Below, piece after piece: positions 28,088 through 39,518 of a stretch of 39,518 nt of DNA. The DNA is taken from NCBI RefSeq assembly GCF_003612055.1, contig NZ_RAWB01000018.1, positions 1 through 39,518 of the forward strand, in the 5' to 3' direction. This stretch comes from Corallococcus llansteffanensis (GTDB lineage: Bacteria; Myxococcota; Myxococcia; Myxococcales; Myxococcaceae). Positions within the stretch are counted from its first letter, which is position 1, and each line of letters begins with the position of its first letter. Both the position numbers and the translations under genes were made by a program. The notes under the pieces were generated by a model. That model made no database searches. It was not told where the DNA came from and worked only from the letters and a program-made list of their open reading frames with translations.

Positions 28088-28147
28088 CCCCGTACCTAGG
28101 GTGCACGCCGGCCATCCGGGGAAGGGTGGCTCCACGACGGGGCGTGC
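28088..28147 (+). promoter_or_regulatory. Conserved leader of haem lipoprotein copy 3
   Basis: This 60-nt version of the shared leader is more diverged than the other two (CTAGGGTGCA, GGGGAAGGGTGGCTCCAC, ACGGGGCGTGC before ATG) and 2 nt shorter. It supports this copy being the oldest split of the three. Confidence 0.45.
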
Positions 28148-30379
28148 ATGTCTCAAGAGCGCAGGGATGCAAGGGGATGGAAGGGCCGGTCGGTCTGGCT
28201 GCTGGGGGCCATGCTGGCTGTCAGCGGTTGTTCCAGGGCGACACCGTCCGGTGAGGCGTCAGAAGGTTCGCCCGCCCAGGCGGAGGCACGCGCCGAGCAG
28301 GGAAGCACGACCTCCAAGCTCAGCGAGCTGCCCGCGGTGGAGGGGCTGTCGACCGCGACGGTCTTCGCCCAGAAGCTGTCGCAGGAGACGCCCCTGAAGG
28401 AGACGACGGCCGTCCACGTGAAGCTGGCACCTCCCGCCAACAAGGAGCTCGAGAGCAGCCTCGTGCGCGTCGTGGGCGACCCGCAGGACCCGGTGGTCCT
28501 GTTCCGCTCCGACACCCTGGCCCAGCTGGGCAGGATCCCCAAGAGCCCCGGTCCGGAGTTCTTCACCCTCTTCTCGCAGGTGACGGACTCGGAGCTGGAC
28601 CGCCGGAAGAAGGGCGAGGAGGAGGTCCTGGCGGGCAAGTTCGGCGAGGTGACCCGTGAGACCGTCCTCTTCAACGGGCGCCACCCCGCCGCGCGCTTCG
28701 AGGGAATCTCGCTGGATGCCCAGGCCTTCCGGGGCGGGGGCATGGTGCCCATCGCGGGGTGCCCGGCGCTGCCCGCCACCACCCAGAACGTCTGGGACAA
28801 GGCGCTGCTCATCCGCGACCCGGCCGTCGTCCAGAACCTGGCGCGCACCTGGGACCCCTGCACCGGCGCGGGCACGCAGGGCGGCAAGTGGACCTTCTCG
28901 CACCTCATGAAGGAGATGGCGCAGGACTCGGGCGTCCCGGCCCCGGAGTTCGTCCTGAAATGGCTGTCCCAGTGGCTCAATGACTACACGCTCAACGGCG
29001 ACACCGTGCAGGCCCGCCAGGCCATGTTCACCGAGGTGATCCAGCCCTGGGCCACCGCCAGCGGTGAGGTCGCCTCCCTGGTGCTCGTTGGCACCCAGTG
29101 GAAGGTGTCCATCACCGGTCCGCTGAACCTGGACATCGCGCCCTTCCGGCTGCTGGCCATCGTCAACCGCATCGACCTGGCCGGCAGCACGGGCGGCTAC
29201 GGCGGGACGTCCACCGCGGGCGAGCTGCGCTTCGTGTTCGGCATGACGAAGCCCACGAACTGGGGCGCCGGCACGGAGGCGACGTGCAACCTCAAGCCCT
29301 TCACCACCATCATCGAGTACGGCGTGCCCCGCACGGGCTGCCAGAACGTCATCGACTGGGCGCGGCAGTGGGCGCAGCTGGGCACCCACACCAGCTTCGA
29401 CGCGACCTACCTCTCACAGCTGGAGGCGATGACGGAGAGCGTCGTCCTGCACGGCAGCGCTCCGACGAAGGGCAACAAGAACGCCCTCAACCAGCTGCGC
29501 ACCAATGAGATCGCCCTGGTGCTGGGCGGCTCGAATCCCCAGTGGGAGCTGCGGGAGTTCCAGCTGGCGGACGAGAACCTCACCGACACCGGCCCCGACG
29601 CGCGCACCAACGGGCTCCTGCGGGCCCACACGGTGGCGCTGACGCCGAGCGACATGGGCAACCACGACCCCTTCATCGATCCGGACGTCAACTCCCTCGT
29701 GGTGGGCCCGATCGCGAGCGGGGTCCATCAGCCGGTGATGCTGCCAGGCACCTGCGCCGCCAGCTTCACGGTGCCCCACAAGGTCAATGGCAACTTCTTC
29801 CTGGGGGGCAGCGCCCTGGTGAACCCGCCCACGCATTGGGAGGCCTTCAGCCTGCCGCCGACTCCCACCGCCACGCAGGTCTGCGCGCGCAAGGAGTTCT
29901 CCGGCAACACCTGCAATGGCTGCCACTTCGGGGACACCGCCCTCAACGGCACCAGCGGCAACAACGCCTTCATGCACATCAGCGCCACGTCGGGCATCCC
30001 GGCCACGCCGTCGAAGTTCCTCACGGGTGGGGGTATCGGCTTCAGCTTCAGCGTCCCGGACCAGCAGTTCCCCGGGCTGGTGTCGTGGCCGTTCGCGGAC
30101 CTGCTGCGCCGGCACCAGCGGCTCTATGACATCGCCACCTGCACCACCTGCAGCCCCTTCTTCGGCTTCGACATCGCGTTCCTGGAGCGGATGGAGGCCG
30201 TCGCCGGGGTGGTGCCCTTCGACGGTCCCCTCAGCGGGGAGAAGCCGTCGTTCAAGGTCGGTCCCATCCGCGACCTGGAGAAGGTGCAGCAGCTCCTGGA
30301 GCTGCGCTCGGAGTTCGCCAAGGAGCCCCGGGACCTGCCGCTGAGCTTCTTGCGGCCGCCGGAGCCCTTCGTCCACTGA
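28148..30379 (+). CDS. Large monohaem c-type lipoprotein, copy 3
   Basis: This 743-residue paralogue of the two upstream lipoproteins is more diverged. The signal peptide ends LAVSGC (lipid Cys28). The haem motif CNGCH is at 589-593, followed later by CTTC. The shared blocks WLNDYTLNGDTVQARQ, APFRLLAIVNRIDLA, ELRFVFGMTKP, PFTTIIEYGVPRTGCQNV, NQLRTNEIAL and WELREF are intact, so all three copies appear functional. The haem flank is HFGDTALNG where the others have HFKDTGTTD. It is separated from copy 2 by the opposite-strand zincin operon and has its own promoter candidate. Haem attachment would need periplasmic cytochrome c maturation. Its biochemical role is unknown. Confidence 0.75.
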   Translation: MSQERRDARGWKGRSVWLLGAMLAVSGCSRATPSGEASEGSPAQAEARAEQGSTTSKLSELPAVEGLSTATVFAQKLSQETPLKETTAVHVKLAPPANKELESSLVRVVGDPQDPVVLFRSDTLAQLGRIPKSPGPEFFTLFSQVTDSELDRRKKGEEEVLAGKFGEVTRETVLFNGRHPAARFEGISLDAQAFRGGGMVPIAGCPALPATTQNVWDKALLIRDPAVVQNLARTWDPCTGAGTQGGKWTFSHLMKEMAQDSGVPAPEFVLKWLSQWLNDYTLNGDTVQARQAMFTEVIQPWATASGEVASLVLVGTQWKVSITGPLNLDIAPFRLLAIVNRIDLAGSTGGYGGTSTAGELRFVFGMTKPTNWGAGTEATCNLKPFTTIIEYGVPRTGCQNVIDWARQWAQLGTHTSFDATYLSQLEAMTESVVLHGSAPTKGNKNALNQLRTNEIALVLGGSNPQWELREFQLADENLTDTGPDARTNGLLRAHTVALTPSDMGNHDPFIDPDVNSLVVGPIASGVHQPVMLPGTCAASFTVPHKVNGNFFLGGSALVNPPTHWEAFSLPPTPTATQVCARKEFSGNTCNGCHFGDTALNGTSGNNAFMHISATSGIPATPSKFLTGGGIGFSFSVPDQQFPGLVSWPFADLLRRHQRLYDIATCTTCSPFFGFDIAFLERMEAVAGVVPFDGPLSGEKPSFKVGPIRDLEKVQQLLELRSEFAKEPRDLPLSFLRPPEPFVH

Positions 30380-30390
30380 CGTGACACCCC

Positions 30391-30418
30391 GGGCCCCGCG
30401 CCTTCACGCGCGGGGCCC
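30391..30418. terminator. Bidirectional terminator between lipoprotein copy 3 and gltD
   Basis: An 11-bp perfect GC-only stem: GGGCCCCGCGC (30391-30401) and GCGCGGGGCCC (30408-30418) with loop CTTCAC. It sits between two convergent stop codons (30379 and 30429), as expected for a terminator serving both strands. Confidence 0.75.
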
Positions 30419-30428
30419 CGGGCTGGCT

Positions 30429-31889
30429 TCAGAATGCGCAGTCCTGCCCGCGCGTGGGCAGCACGGACGTGGTGTTGGACAGCCAGGTGTCCAGCGCGCG
30501 CGCCGCCTCGCGCCCGTCCGCGAGCGCCCAGACGATGAGGCTCGCGCCCCGGCTCGCGTCGCCCGCGCAGTACACGCCCGGCACCGACGTGGCGAACTTC
30601 GCGTCCACCCGCACCGTGCCGCGCGGCGACAGCGCCACGCCCAGCTCCTCTTCCAGCTTCCCCGTCTCCGGCCCGGTGAAGCCCATGGCCAGCACCAGCA
30701 GGTCCACGTCGAACACCTGCTCGGAGCCCGGCACCTCCACCAGCTTCGGCGCGCCGCCCGGCTCGCGCTGCACCTCCACCTGCACCGCGTGCAGCCGCTT
30801 GAGCTGGCCGTCCTCGCCCTCCAGCCGCTTCGTGAGGATGGCGAAGGCCCGCTCGCCGCCCTCCTCCTGGCTGGACGACGTGCGGAACACCAGCGGCCAG
30901 CGCGGCCACGGGTTGCCCTGCGCGCGCACCGACGGTGGCGCGGGCATCAGCTCCACCTGCATCACGTTCGCCGCGTCCTGGCGCAGCGCCGTGCCCAGGC
31001 AGTCCGAGCCCGTGTCGCCGCCGCCCAGGATGATGACCCGCTTGCCCGTCGCCTCCAGCCGCGCGTCCGGCGTCGCGCCCGCCGTCACCACGCGGTTCTG
31101 GTGCTCCAGGAAGTCCATCGCGTGCACCACGCCGGAGAGCTCGCGCCCCGGCACGTCCAGCTCACGGGCCCGCCGCGCGCCCAGGGCCAGCATCAGCCCG
31201 TCGTACTGCTCGCGCAGCGCGCGGAAGCCCGTCGTCGCGCCCACGTCCTCGCCCGTGCGGAAGACGATGCCCTCCGCCTCCATCAGCGCGATGCGCCGGT
31301 CCAGCACCGCCTTCTCCAGCTTGAAGTCCGGGATGCCGTAGCGCAGCAGCCCGCCCGCTCTCGCGTCCTTCTCGTACACGGTGACGGTGTGCCCCGCGGC
31401 GTTGAGCTGCGCCGCCGCCGCGAGCCCCGCGGGCCCGGAGCCCACCACCGCCACGCGCTTGCCGGTGCGCCGCGCCGGGGGGCGGGGCTTCACCCAGCCC
31501 TCCGCGAAGGCGCGCTCCGAAATCTCCTTCTCCAGCTGCTCGATGGTCACCGCGTCCCGGTCGATGGCCAGCACGCACGCGGCCTCGCACGGCGCGGGGC
31601 ACAGGCGCCCGGTGAACTCCGGGAAGGTGTTGGTGCGGCTGAGCACCTGGTACGCCTCCTTCCACTGGCCCCGGTACACCGCGTCGTTGAAGTCCGGGAT
31701 GAGGTTCCCCAGGGGACAGCCCTGGTGGCAGAAGGGCACGCCACAGTCCATGCAGCGCCCCGCCTGCCGCTTCGCCTCCTCCGGCGCCAGCGGCAGGACC
31801 AGCTCGCGCCAGTCCTCCAGACGCTCCGCCTTGTCCCGCTTGGGGGCGGGGGTGCGCGGCCACTCGAAGAAACCCGTGGGCTTGCCCAT
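30429..31889 (-). CDS. gltD: Glutamate synthase small (beta) subunit
   Basis: This 486-residue flavoprotein feeds electrons from NADPH through FAD and iron-sulfur clusters to the GltB subunit. The N-terminal cluster cysteines are in CMDCGVPFCHQGCP and LCPAPCEAACV. The FAD site is VAVVGSGPAGLAAA, the NADPH site VIILGGGDTGSDC, and the C-terminal FAD motif VYCAGDASRGASLIVWA. The protein has normal length. Its ATG lies 2 nt after the gltB stop, so the two are one operon, transcribed gltB then gltD. Together they make two glutamates from glutamine and 2-oxoglutarate. Confidence 0.93.
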   Translation of the reverse strand: MGKPTGFFEWPRTPAPKRDKAERLEDWRELVLPLAPEEAKRQAGRCMDCGVPFCHQGCPLGNLIPDFNDAVYRGQWKEAYQVLSRTNTFPEFTGRLCPAPCEAACVLAIDRDAVTIEQLEKEISERAFAEGWVKPRPPARRTGKRVAVVGSGPAGLAAAAQLNAAGHTVTVYEKDARAGGLLRYGIPDFKLEKAVLDRRIALMEAEGIVFRTGEDVGATTGFRALREQYDGLMLALGARRARELDVPGRELSGVVHAMDFLEHQNRVVTAGATPDARLEATGKRVIILGGGDTGSDCLGTALRQDAANVMQVELMPAPPSVRAQGNPWPRWPLVFRTSSSQEEGGERAFAILTKRLEGEDGQLKRLHAVQVEVQREPGGAPKLVEVPGSEQVFDVDLLVLAMGFTGPETGKLEEELGVALSPRGTVRVDAKFATSVPGVYCAGDASRGASLIVWALADGREAARALDTWLSNTTSVLPTRGQDCAF

Positions 31890-31891
31890 GG

Positions 31892-36466
<4,575 letters not shown>

Positions 36467-36480
36467 CGGTGGGACTCCTC

Positions 36481-36497
36481 TCCCGCATGACGCGGGA
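36481..36497. repeat. Inverted repeat upstream of gltB
   Basis: TCCCGC (36481-36486) and GCGGGA (36492-36497) flank ATGAC, 14 nt before the gltB start. It would lie in the gltB leader close to the RBS and may be a leader hairpin or an operator. The rest of the divergent region up to the haem oxygenase gene (about 36500-36737) shows no clear element. Confidence 0.3.
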
Positions 36498-36737
36498 AGG
36501 CAAACTGTTGAGCATGCAGGCTAACGCGCCGTGTCGCAGCCCGTAAAGGCAGGGTGGCGCAGGGGGTCGTTGGCCGGCGTGGAGTGGGAACGGGGAGACA
36601 GGCCGGCCGTCAGGTTCCCCACAGCGCGTTGAAGGCCGCGGGCACCCGACGGTGAACGGATGAACGGACAACATTCTCCGCAAATGGTTGTTTCCCCACG
36701 ACGCGCTGCTTCCCATCCTCGGGAGACCTTGGCACTG

Positions 36738-37340
36738 ATGCAGCGACTGAAGACGGAGACGCGCTCGCATCACGAGCGCACGGAGGGTGTGGTGCGCCTG
36801 ATGGACGCGCACCTGACGCCCGGCGACTACCAGCGCCAGTTGGAGGACTTCTACGGCCTCTACCTGCCCCTGGAGGCGCGCCTCGCCGGTCCGCTGTCGG
36901 CGCTGGGGCAGGCGCTGGCGCTCGAGTCGCGCTGGAAGACGCCGCTGCTGGAGGCGGACCTGCGCGCCCTGGGGCACGACACGGCCTCGCTCGCACGGCT
37001 GCCGCGCGCGTCCGCGCTCCCTGACCTTCCGGGGCTCGCCGAAGCGCTGGGCTGTGCCTATGTCTTGGAGGGTTCCACGCTGGGCGGGCAGCTCATCCTG
37101 CGCCACCTGACGCGCCACTTCGGCGACGGCGCGCGCGTGGGCGACTTCGCCTTCTTCCGCGCCTACGGAGACCAGGTGGGTCCCATGTGGCGGGCTTTTG
37201 GCGACGTCGTCACCCAGGCGTCTGAACGGGCTGCTTCGGACACCTTCGATGCGGCCGTCGTCCAGGGCGCTCGCGACACCTTCGACGCCTTCGCCGCCTG
37301 GCTGATGCGAGAGAACTCCGATGTCCCTGCCCGTCTCTGA
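36738..37340 (+). CDS. bphO: Biliverdin-producing haem oxygenase
   Basis: The 200-residue protein is a bacterial haem oxygenase that opens haem to biliverdin, iron and CO. The proximal haem-ligand His is His11 or His12 in LKTETRSHHERTEG. GCAYVLEGSTLGGQLILRHL is the conserved distal region, and the length is normal. The ATG at 36738 is preferred because GGGAG lies 12 nt upstream and the family starts here; an ATG at 36660 would add 26 residues without conservation. It overlaps the phytochrome gene by 20 nt. Co-expression of chromophore maker and user is the usual arrangement for bacteriophytochromes. Confidence 0.88.
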   Translation: MQRLKTETRSHHERTEGVVRLMDAHLTPGDYQRQLEDFYGLYLPLEARLAGPLSALGQALALESRWKTPLLEADLRALGHDTASLARLPRASALPDLPGLAEALGCAYVLEGSTLGGQLILRHLTRHFGDGARVGDFAFFRAYGDQVGPMWRAFGDVVTQASERAASDTFDAAVVQGARDTFDAFAAWLMRENSDVPARL

Positions 37341-39518
37341 CGCCGACCTCAGCCTCTGCGACCGCGAGCCCATCCACCTGCTGGGCGGCATCCAGCCCCG
37401 GGGGGTGCTCGTCGCCTTCGAGCAGGGCAGGGACACCATCGCCGTGGTGAGCGCCAACGCGGCCACGCTGCTGGGCGCCGGGTCCGAAGCACTCCTGGGC
37501 CAGCCGCTCTCCCGCGTGCTGTCCCCGGACGCGCTCGCGCGCGTGGAGGCGGGCGCGGCCCTGGGCCCCGTCACCGTGGAGGCTGGCGGTCAGCCGTGCT
37601 CCGCGCTGCTGCATGAGAGCGACGGGCTCCGGGTGCTGGAGCTGGAGCCGCTGTCGCGGGAGGACGCGGACGCGGAGGAGGGCGCGCTCGTCGCCGTGCA
37701 CCGGCTGGTGTCACCGCTGGCGCGGGCGAACGGCGCGGCCGCGCTGCTCCAGGAGGCCGCGGACGCGATGCGCGCGCTCATCGGCTTCGACCGGGTGATG
37801 GTGTACCGCTTCCACTCGGACTGGCACGGCGAGGTGGTGGCGGAGAGCGTCCGCGACGGCGTGGAGCGCTTCATGGGGCTGCACTTCCCGGCGAGCGACA
37901 TCCCCGCGCAGGCGCGCGCCCTCTACACGCGCAACCTCGTGCGCCTCATCGCGGACGTGGACGCGAAGGTCGTGGGCCTGGTGCCCGCGACCCGCCCGGA
38001 CACCGGCCGCCCGCTGGACCTGTCCGGCGCGGCCCTGCGCAGCGTGTCCGAGATCCATCTGGAGTACCTGCGCAACATGGGCGTGGGCGCGTCCTTCAGC
38101 GTGTCGCTCCTGAAGGACGGTCAGCTCTGGGGGCTCATGGCCTGCCACCACCTGACGCCCCGGAGCGTGTCGGCCGCGAAGCGGCAGGCGTCCGAGGTGC
38201 TGGCGCGGCTGCTGTCGCTCCAGCTCTCCGCCGAGGAGCGCGGCAAGGAGGCCGCGGCCCAGGCGCGCCGCGCCTCGCTGCTCAACATGCTGGTGATGCC
38301 CGGCCTGGGCGAGCGCAACCCCGCCCGGCTCCTGGAGGGGCACGCCCCGCTGCTGATGGAACTCACCGGCGCGCGGGGCGTGGCGCTGGTGCTGGGCGCC
38401 AGCTCTGGACTGGGCAACACGCCGCTGCTGCTGGGTGCCACGCCGCCGGAGGCGGACGTGCGGGCCCTGGTGGCGTGGCTCTCCGAGCAGGACCTGCAGG
38501 ACGACCTCTGGTTCACCGACCGCCTGGGCGGGACGCATCCCGCGATGGCCGCCCGCACGGACGTGGCCGCGGGCCTGCTGGCCGTGCGCCTGGACCCGGC
38601 GGTGCCGCACTTCGCGCTGTGGTTCCGCCCGGAGGTGGCGCGCACCGTGGCGTGGGCCGGCAATCCCCACAAGTCCATGCACCCGGAGCCGGGACACTCG
38701 CGGCTGCACCCCCGTGTGTCCTTCCAGGTGTGGCGCGAGGACGTGCGGGGCGCCTCGCTGCCGTGGACGGCGCAGGACCTGGAGGCGGCGCGCGCGCTCA
38801 AGGGCGCGCTGGTGGGCGTGGTGCTGCGGCACGCGGAGGAGCTGGCCGGGCTGTCGCGCGAGCTGGCCCGCTCCAACGCGGAGCTGGACGCCTTCGGCGG
38901 CACCGTGGCGCATGACCTGAAGGAGCCCCTGCGCGGCATCCTCCAGTACAGCTCCTTCCTCCAGGAGGACTTCGGCCCGTCGCTGGGCGAGGTCGGACGC
39001 GGGCAGTTGGAGTCCCTGGCGTGGCTCGCGAAGCGCACCTACGAGCTGCTCGACAACCTCTTCGAGTACAGCCGCCTGGGCCAGCTGGAGCTGTCGTGGG
39101 AGGAGACAGACCATCAGGCCCTCGTGGACGACGTGCTGCGCACGCTGGGCTCGCGGCTCCAGGAGGGCAGGGTGGACGTGCGCCTGCCCCGCCGGCTGCC
39201 CACCGTGGCGTGTGACGCCGTCCGCATCCGCCAGGTGTGGGCCAACCTCATCACCAACGCGGCCAAGTACCAGGCGGGCGAGCACCGCTGGGTGGAGGTG
39301 GGCTTCCTCGCGCCGGGAGAAGCGCGGCCGGAGGCGGCGGCGCACGTGGCGGCGCCCTACATTTTCTACGTGAAGGACCCGGGCATCGGCATCGCTCCCC
39401 AATTCCATGAGGCCATCTTCGAGCTGTTCCGACGCCTGCACCCCGCGCAGGCCTACGGTGGAGGGACGGGAGCGGGGCTCGCCATCTCGCGCAGGCTGGT
39501 GACGCTGCACGGGGGGGC
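37321..39518 (+). CDS. bphP: Bacteriophytochrome histidine kinase (3' end cut by window)
   Basis: This red/far-red photoreceptor kinase binds biliverdin. The visible 732 residues include a PAS domain with the chromophore Cys13 in SLCDREPIHLLGGIQPRG (usually IQPHG; here Arg replaces His), and a GAF domain with FPASDIPAQARALYTRN and the pocket MACHHLTP. The PHY domain spans roughly 310-500. HisKA has His531 in TVAHDLKEPLRGI, and HATPase_c has IRQVWANLITNAAKY, KDPGIGI and GGGTGAGLAISRRLV. The window ends inside the kinase domain, so any C-terminal receiver is not seen. The start overlaps bphO; no response regulator is visible in the window. Confidence 0.92.
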   Translation, partial: MSLPVSDADLSLCDREPIHLLGGIQPRGVLVAFEQGRDTIAVVSANAATLLGAGSEALLGQPLSRVLSPDALARVEAGAALGPVTVEAGGQPCSALLHESDGLRVLELEPLSREDADAEEGALVAVHRLVSPLARANGAAALLQEAADAMRALIGFDRVMVYRFHSDWHGEVVAESVRDGVERFMGLHFPASDIPAQARALYTRNLVRLIADVDAKVVGLVPATRPDTGRPLDLSGAALRSVSEIHLEYLRNMGVGASFSVSLLKDGQLWGLMACHHLTPRSVSAAKRQASEVLARLLSLQLSAEERGKEAAAQARRASLLNMLVMPGLGERNPARLLEGHAPLLMELTGARGVALVLGASSGLGNTPLLLGATPPEADVRALVAWLSEQDLQDDLWFTDRLGGTHPAMAARTDVAAGLLAVRLDPAVPHFALWFRPEVARTVAWAGNPHKSMHPEPGHSRLHPRVSFQVWREDVRGASLPWTAQDLEAARALKGALVGVVLRHAEELAGLSRELARSNAELDAFGGTVAHDLKEPLRGILQYSSFLQEDFGPSLGEVGRGQLESLAWLAKRTYELLDNLFEYSRLGQLELSWEETDHQALVDDVLRTLGSRLQEGRVDVRLPRRLPTVACDAVRIRQVWANLITNAAKYQAGEHRWVEVGFLAPGEARPEAAAHVAAPYIFYVKDPGIGIAPQFHEAIFELFRRLHPAQAYGGGTGAGLAISRRLVTLHGG

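Larger units (their letters stand above)
27835..28147. other. Divergent intergenic region, zincin operon / lipoprotein copy 3
   Basis: These 313 nt carry no gene. They contain a minus-strand promoter candidate (27895-27924), a leader hairpin CCCGGC/GCCGGG (27858-27863 and 27875-27880), a plus-strand promoter candidate with an inverted repeat (28045-28074) and the conserved lipoprotein leader (28088-28147). The stretch 27990-28090 is clearly AT-richer than the surroundings. Confidence 0.6.

Overview
The window reads as chromosomal DNA from a myxobacterium of the Myxococcus/Corallococcus type. The DNA is very GC-rich (about 70% by eye) and nearly every codon ends in G or C. It carries a protein of the Myxococcus-restricted TIGR02265/DUF2378 paralogous family, many lipoproteins without obvious relatives, several PAS/histidine-kinase sensors and a bacteriophytochrome. 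High GC also produces very long antisense shadow ORFs, which are left out. I saw no rRNA, tRNA, CRISPR array, transposase or phage gene. Both edges cut genes: a glutaminase at the left and a phytochrome kinase at the right.

Left part (1-9000): the 3' end of a glutaminase is coupled by an ATGA overlap to a DUF4239-type membrane protein. Next come an AbgT-family transporter and an aspartate ammonia-lyase, 48 nt apart or closer. Then follow a very basic small protein, a cysteine-synthase-family PLP enzyme, a divergent REC-PAS-histidine kinase hybrid, the DUF2378 protein and a pirin.

Middle left (9000-19450): on the minus strand a PAS-only protein, a trypsin-like serine protease and an exported protein with a possible beta-barrel C-terminus follow one another. 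The last two are translationally coupled by an ATGA overlap. A small Cys-rich lipoprotein is divergent from a 1447-residue Lhr-type helicase. Behind the helicase is a less GC-rich two-gene pair: a lipoprotein with mirrored CX6CX3C and CX3CX6C motifs, then a small soluble partner. Its layout resembles myxobacterial polymorphic lipoprotein toxin loci.

Middle right (19450-30420): an ammonium transporter with a good sigma-70-like promoter is followed by the most unusual locus. Three large paralogous lipoproteins (741, 748 and 743 residues) each carry a single c-type haem motif CNGCH at almost the same residue and share a 60-62 nt leader. Between the second and third copies an opposite-strand operon encodes a zincin metalloprotease (HETGH), an 81-residue protein and a small lipoprotein.

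Right part (30420-39518): glutamate synthase gltB-gltD on the minus strand, then haem oxygenase and bacteriophytochrome genes overlapping by 20 nt on the plus strand. The haem oxygenase makes biliverdin and the phytochrome binds it, so these two form a self-contained light-sensing unit. Glutaminase, aspartase, Amt and GltBD all handle ammonia or glutamate, but they lie in separate transcription units and I do not claim they form one system.
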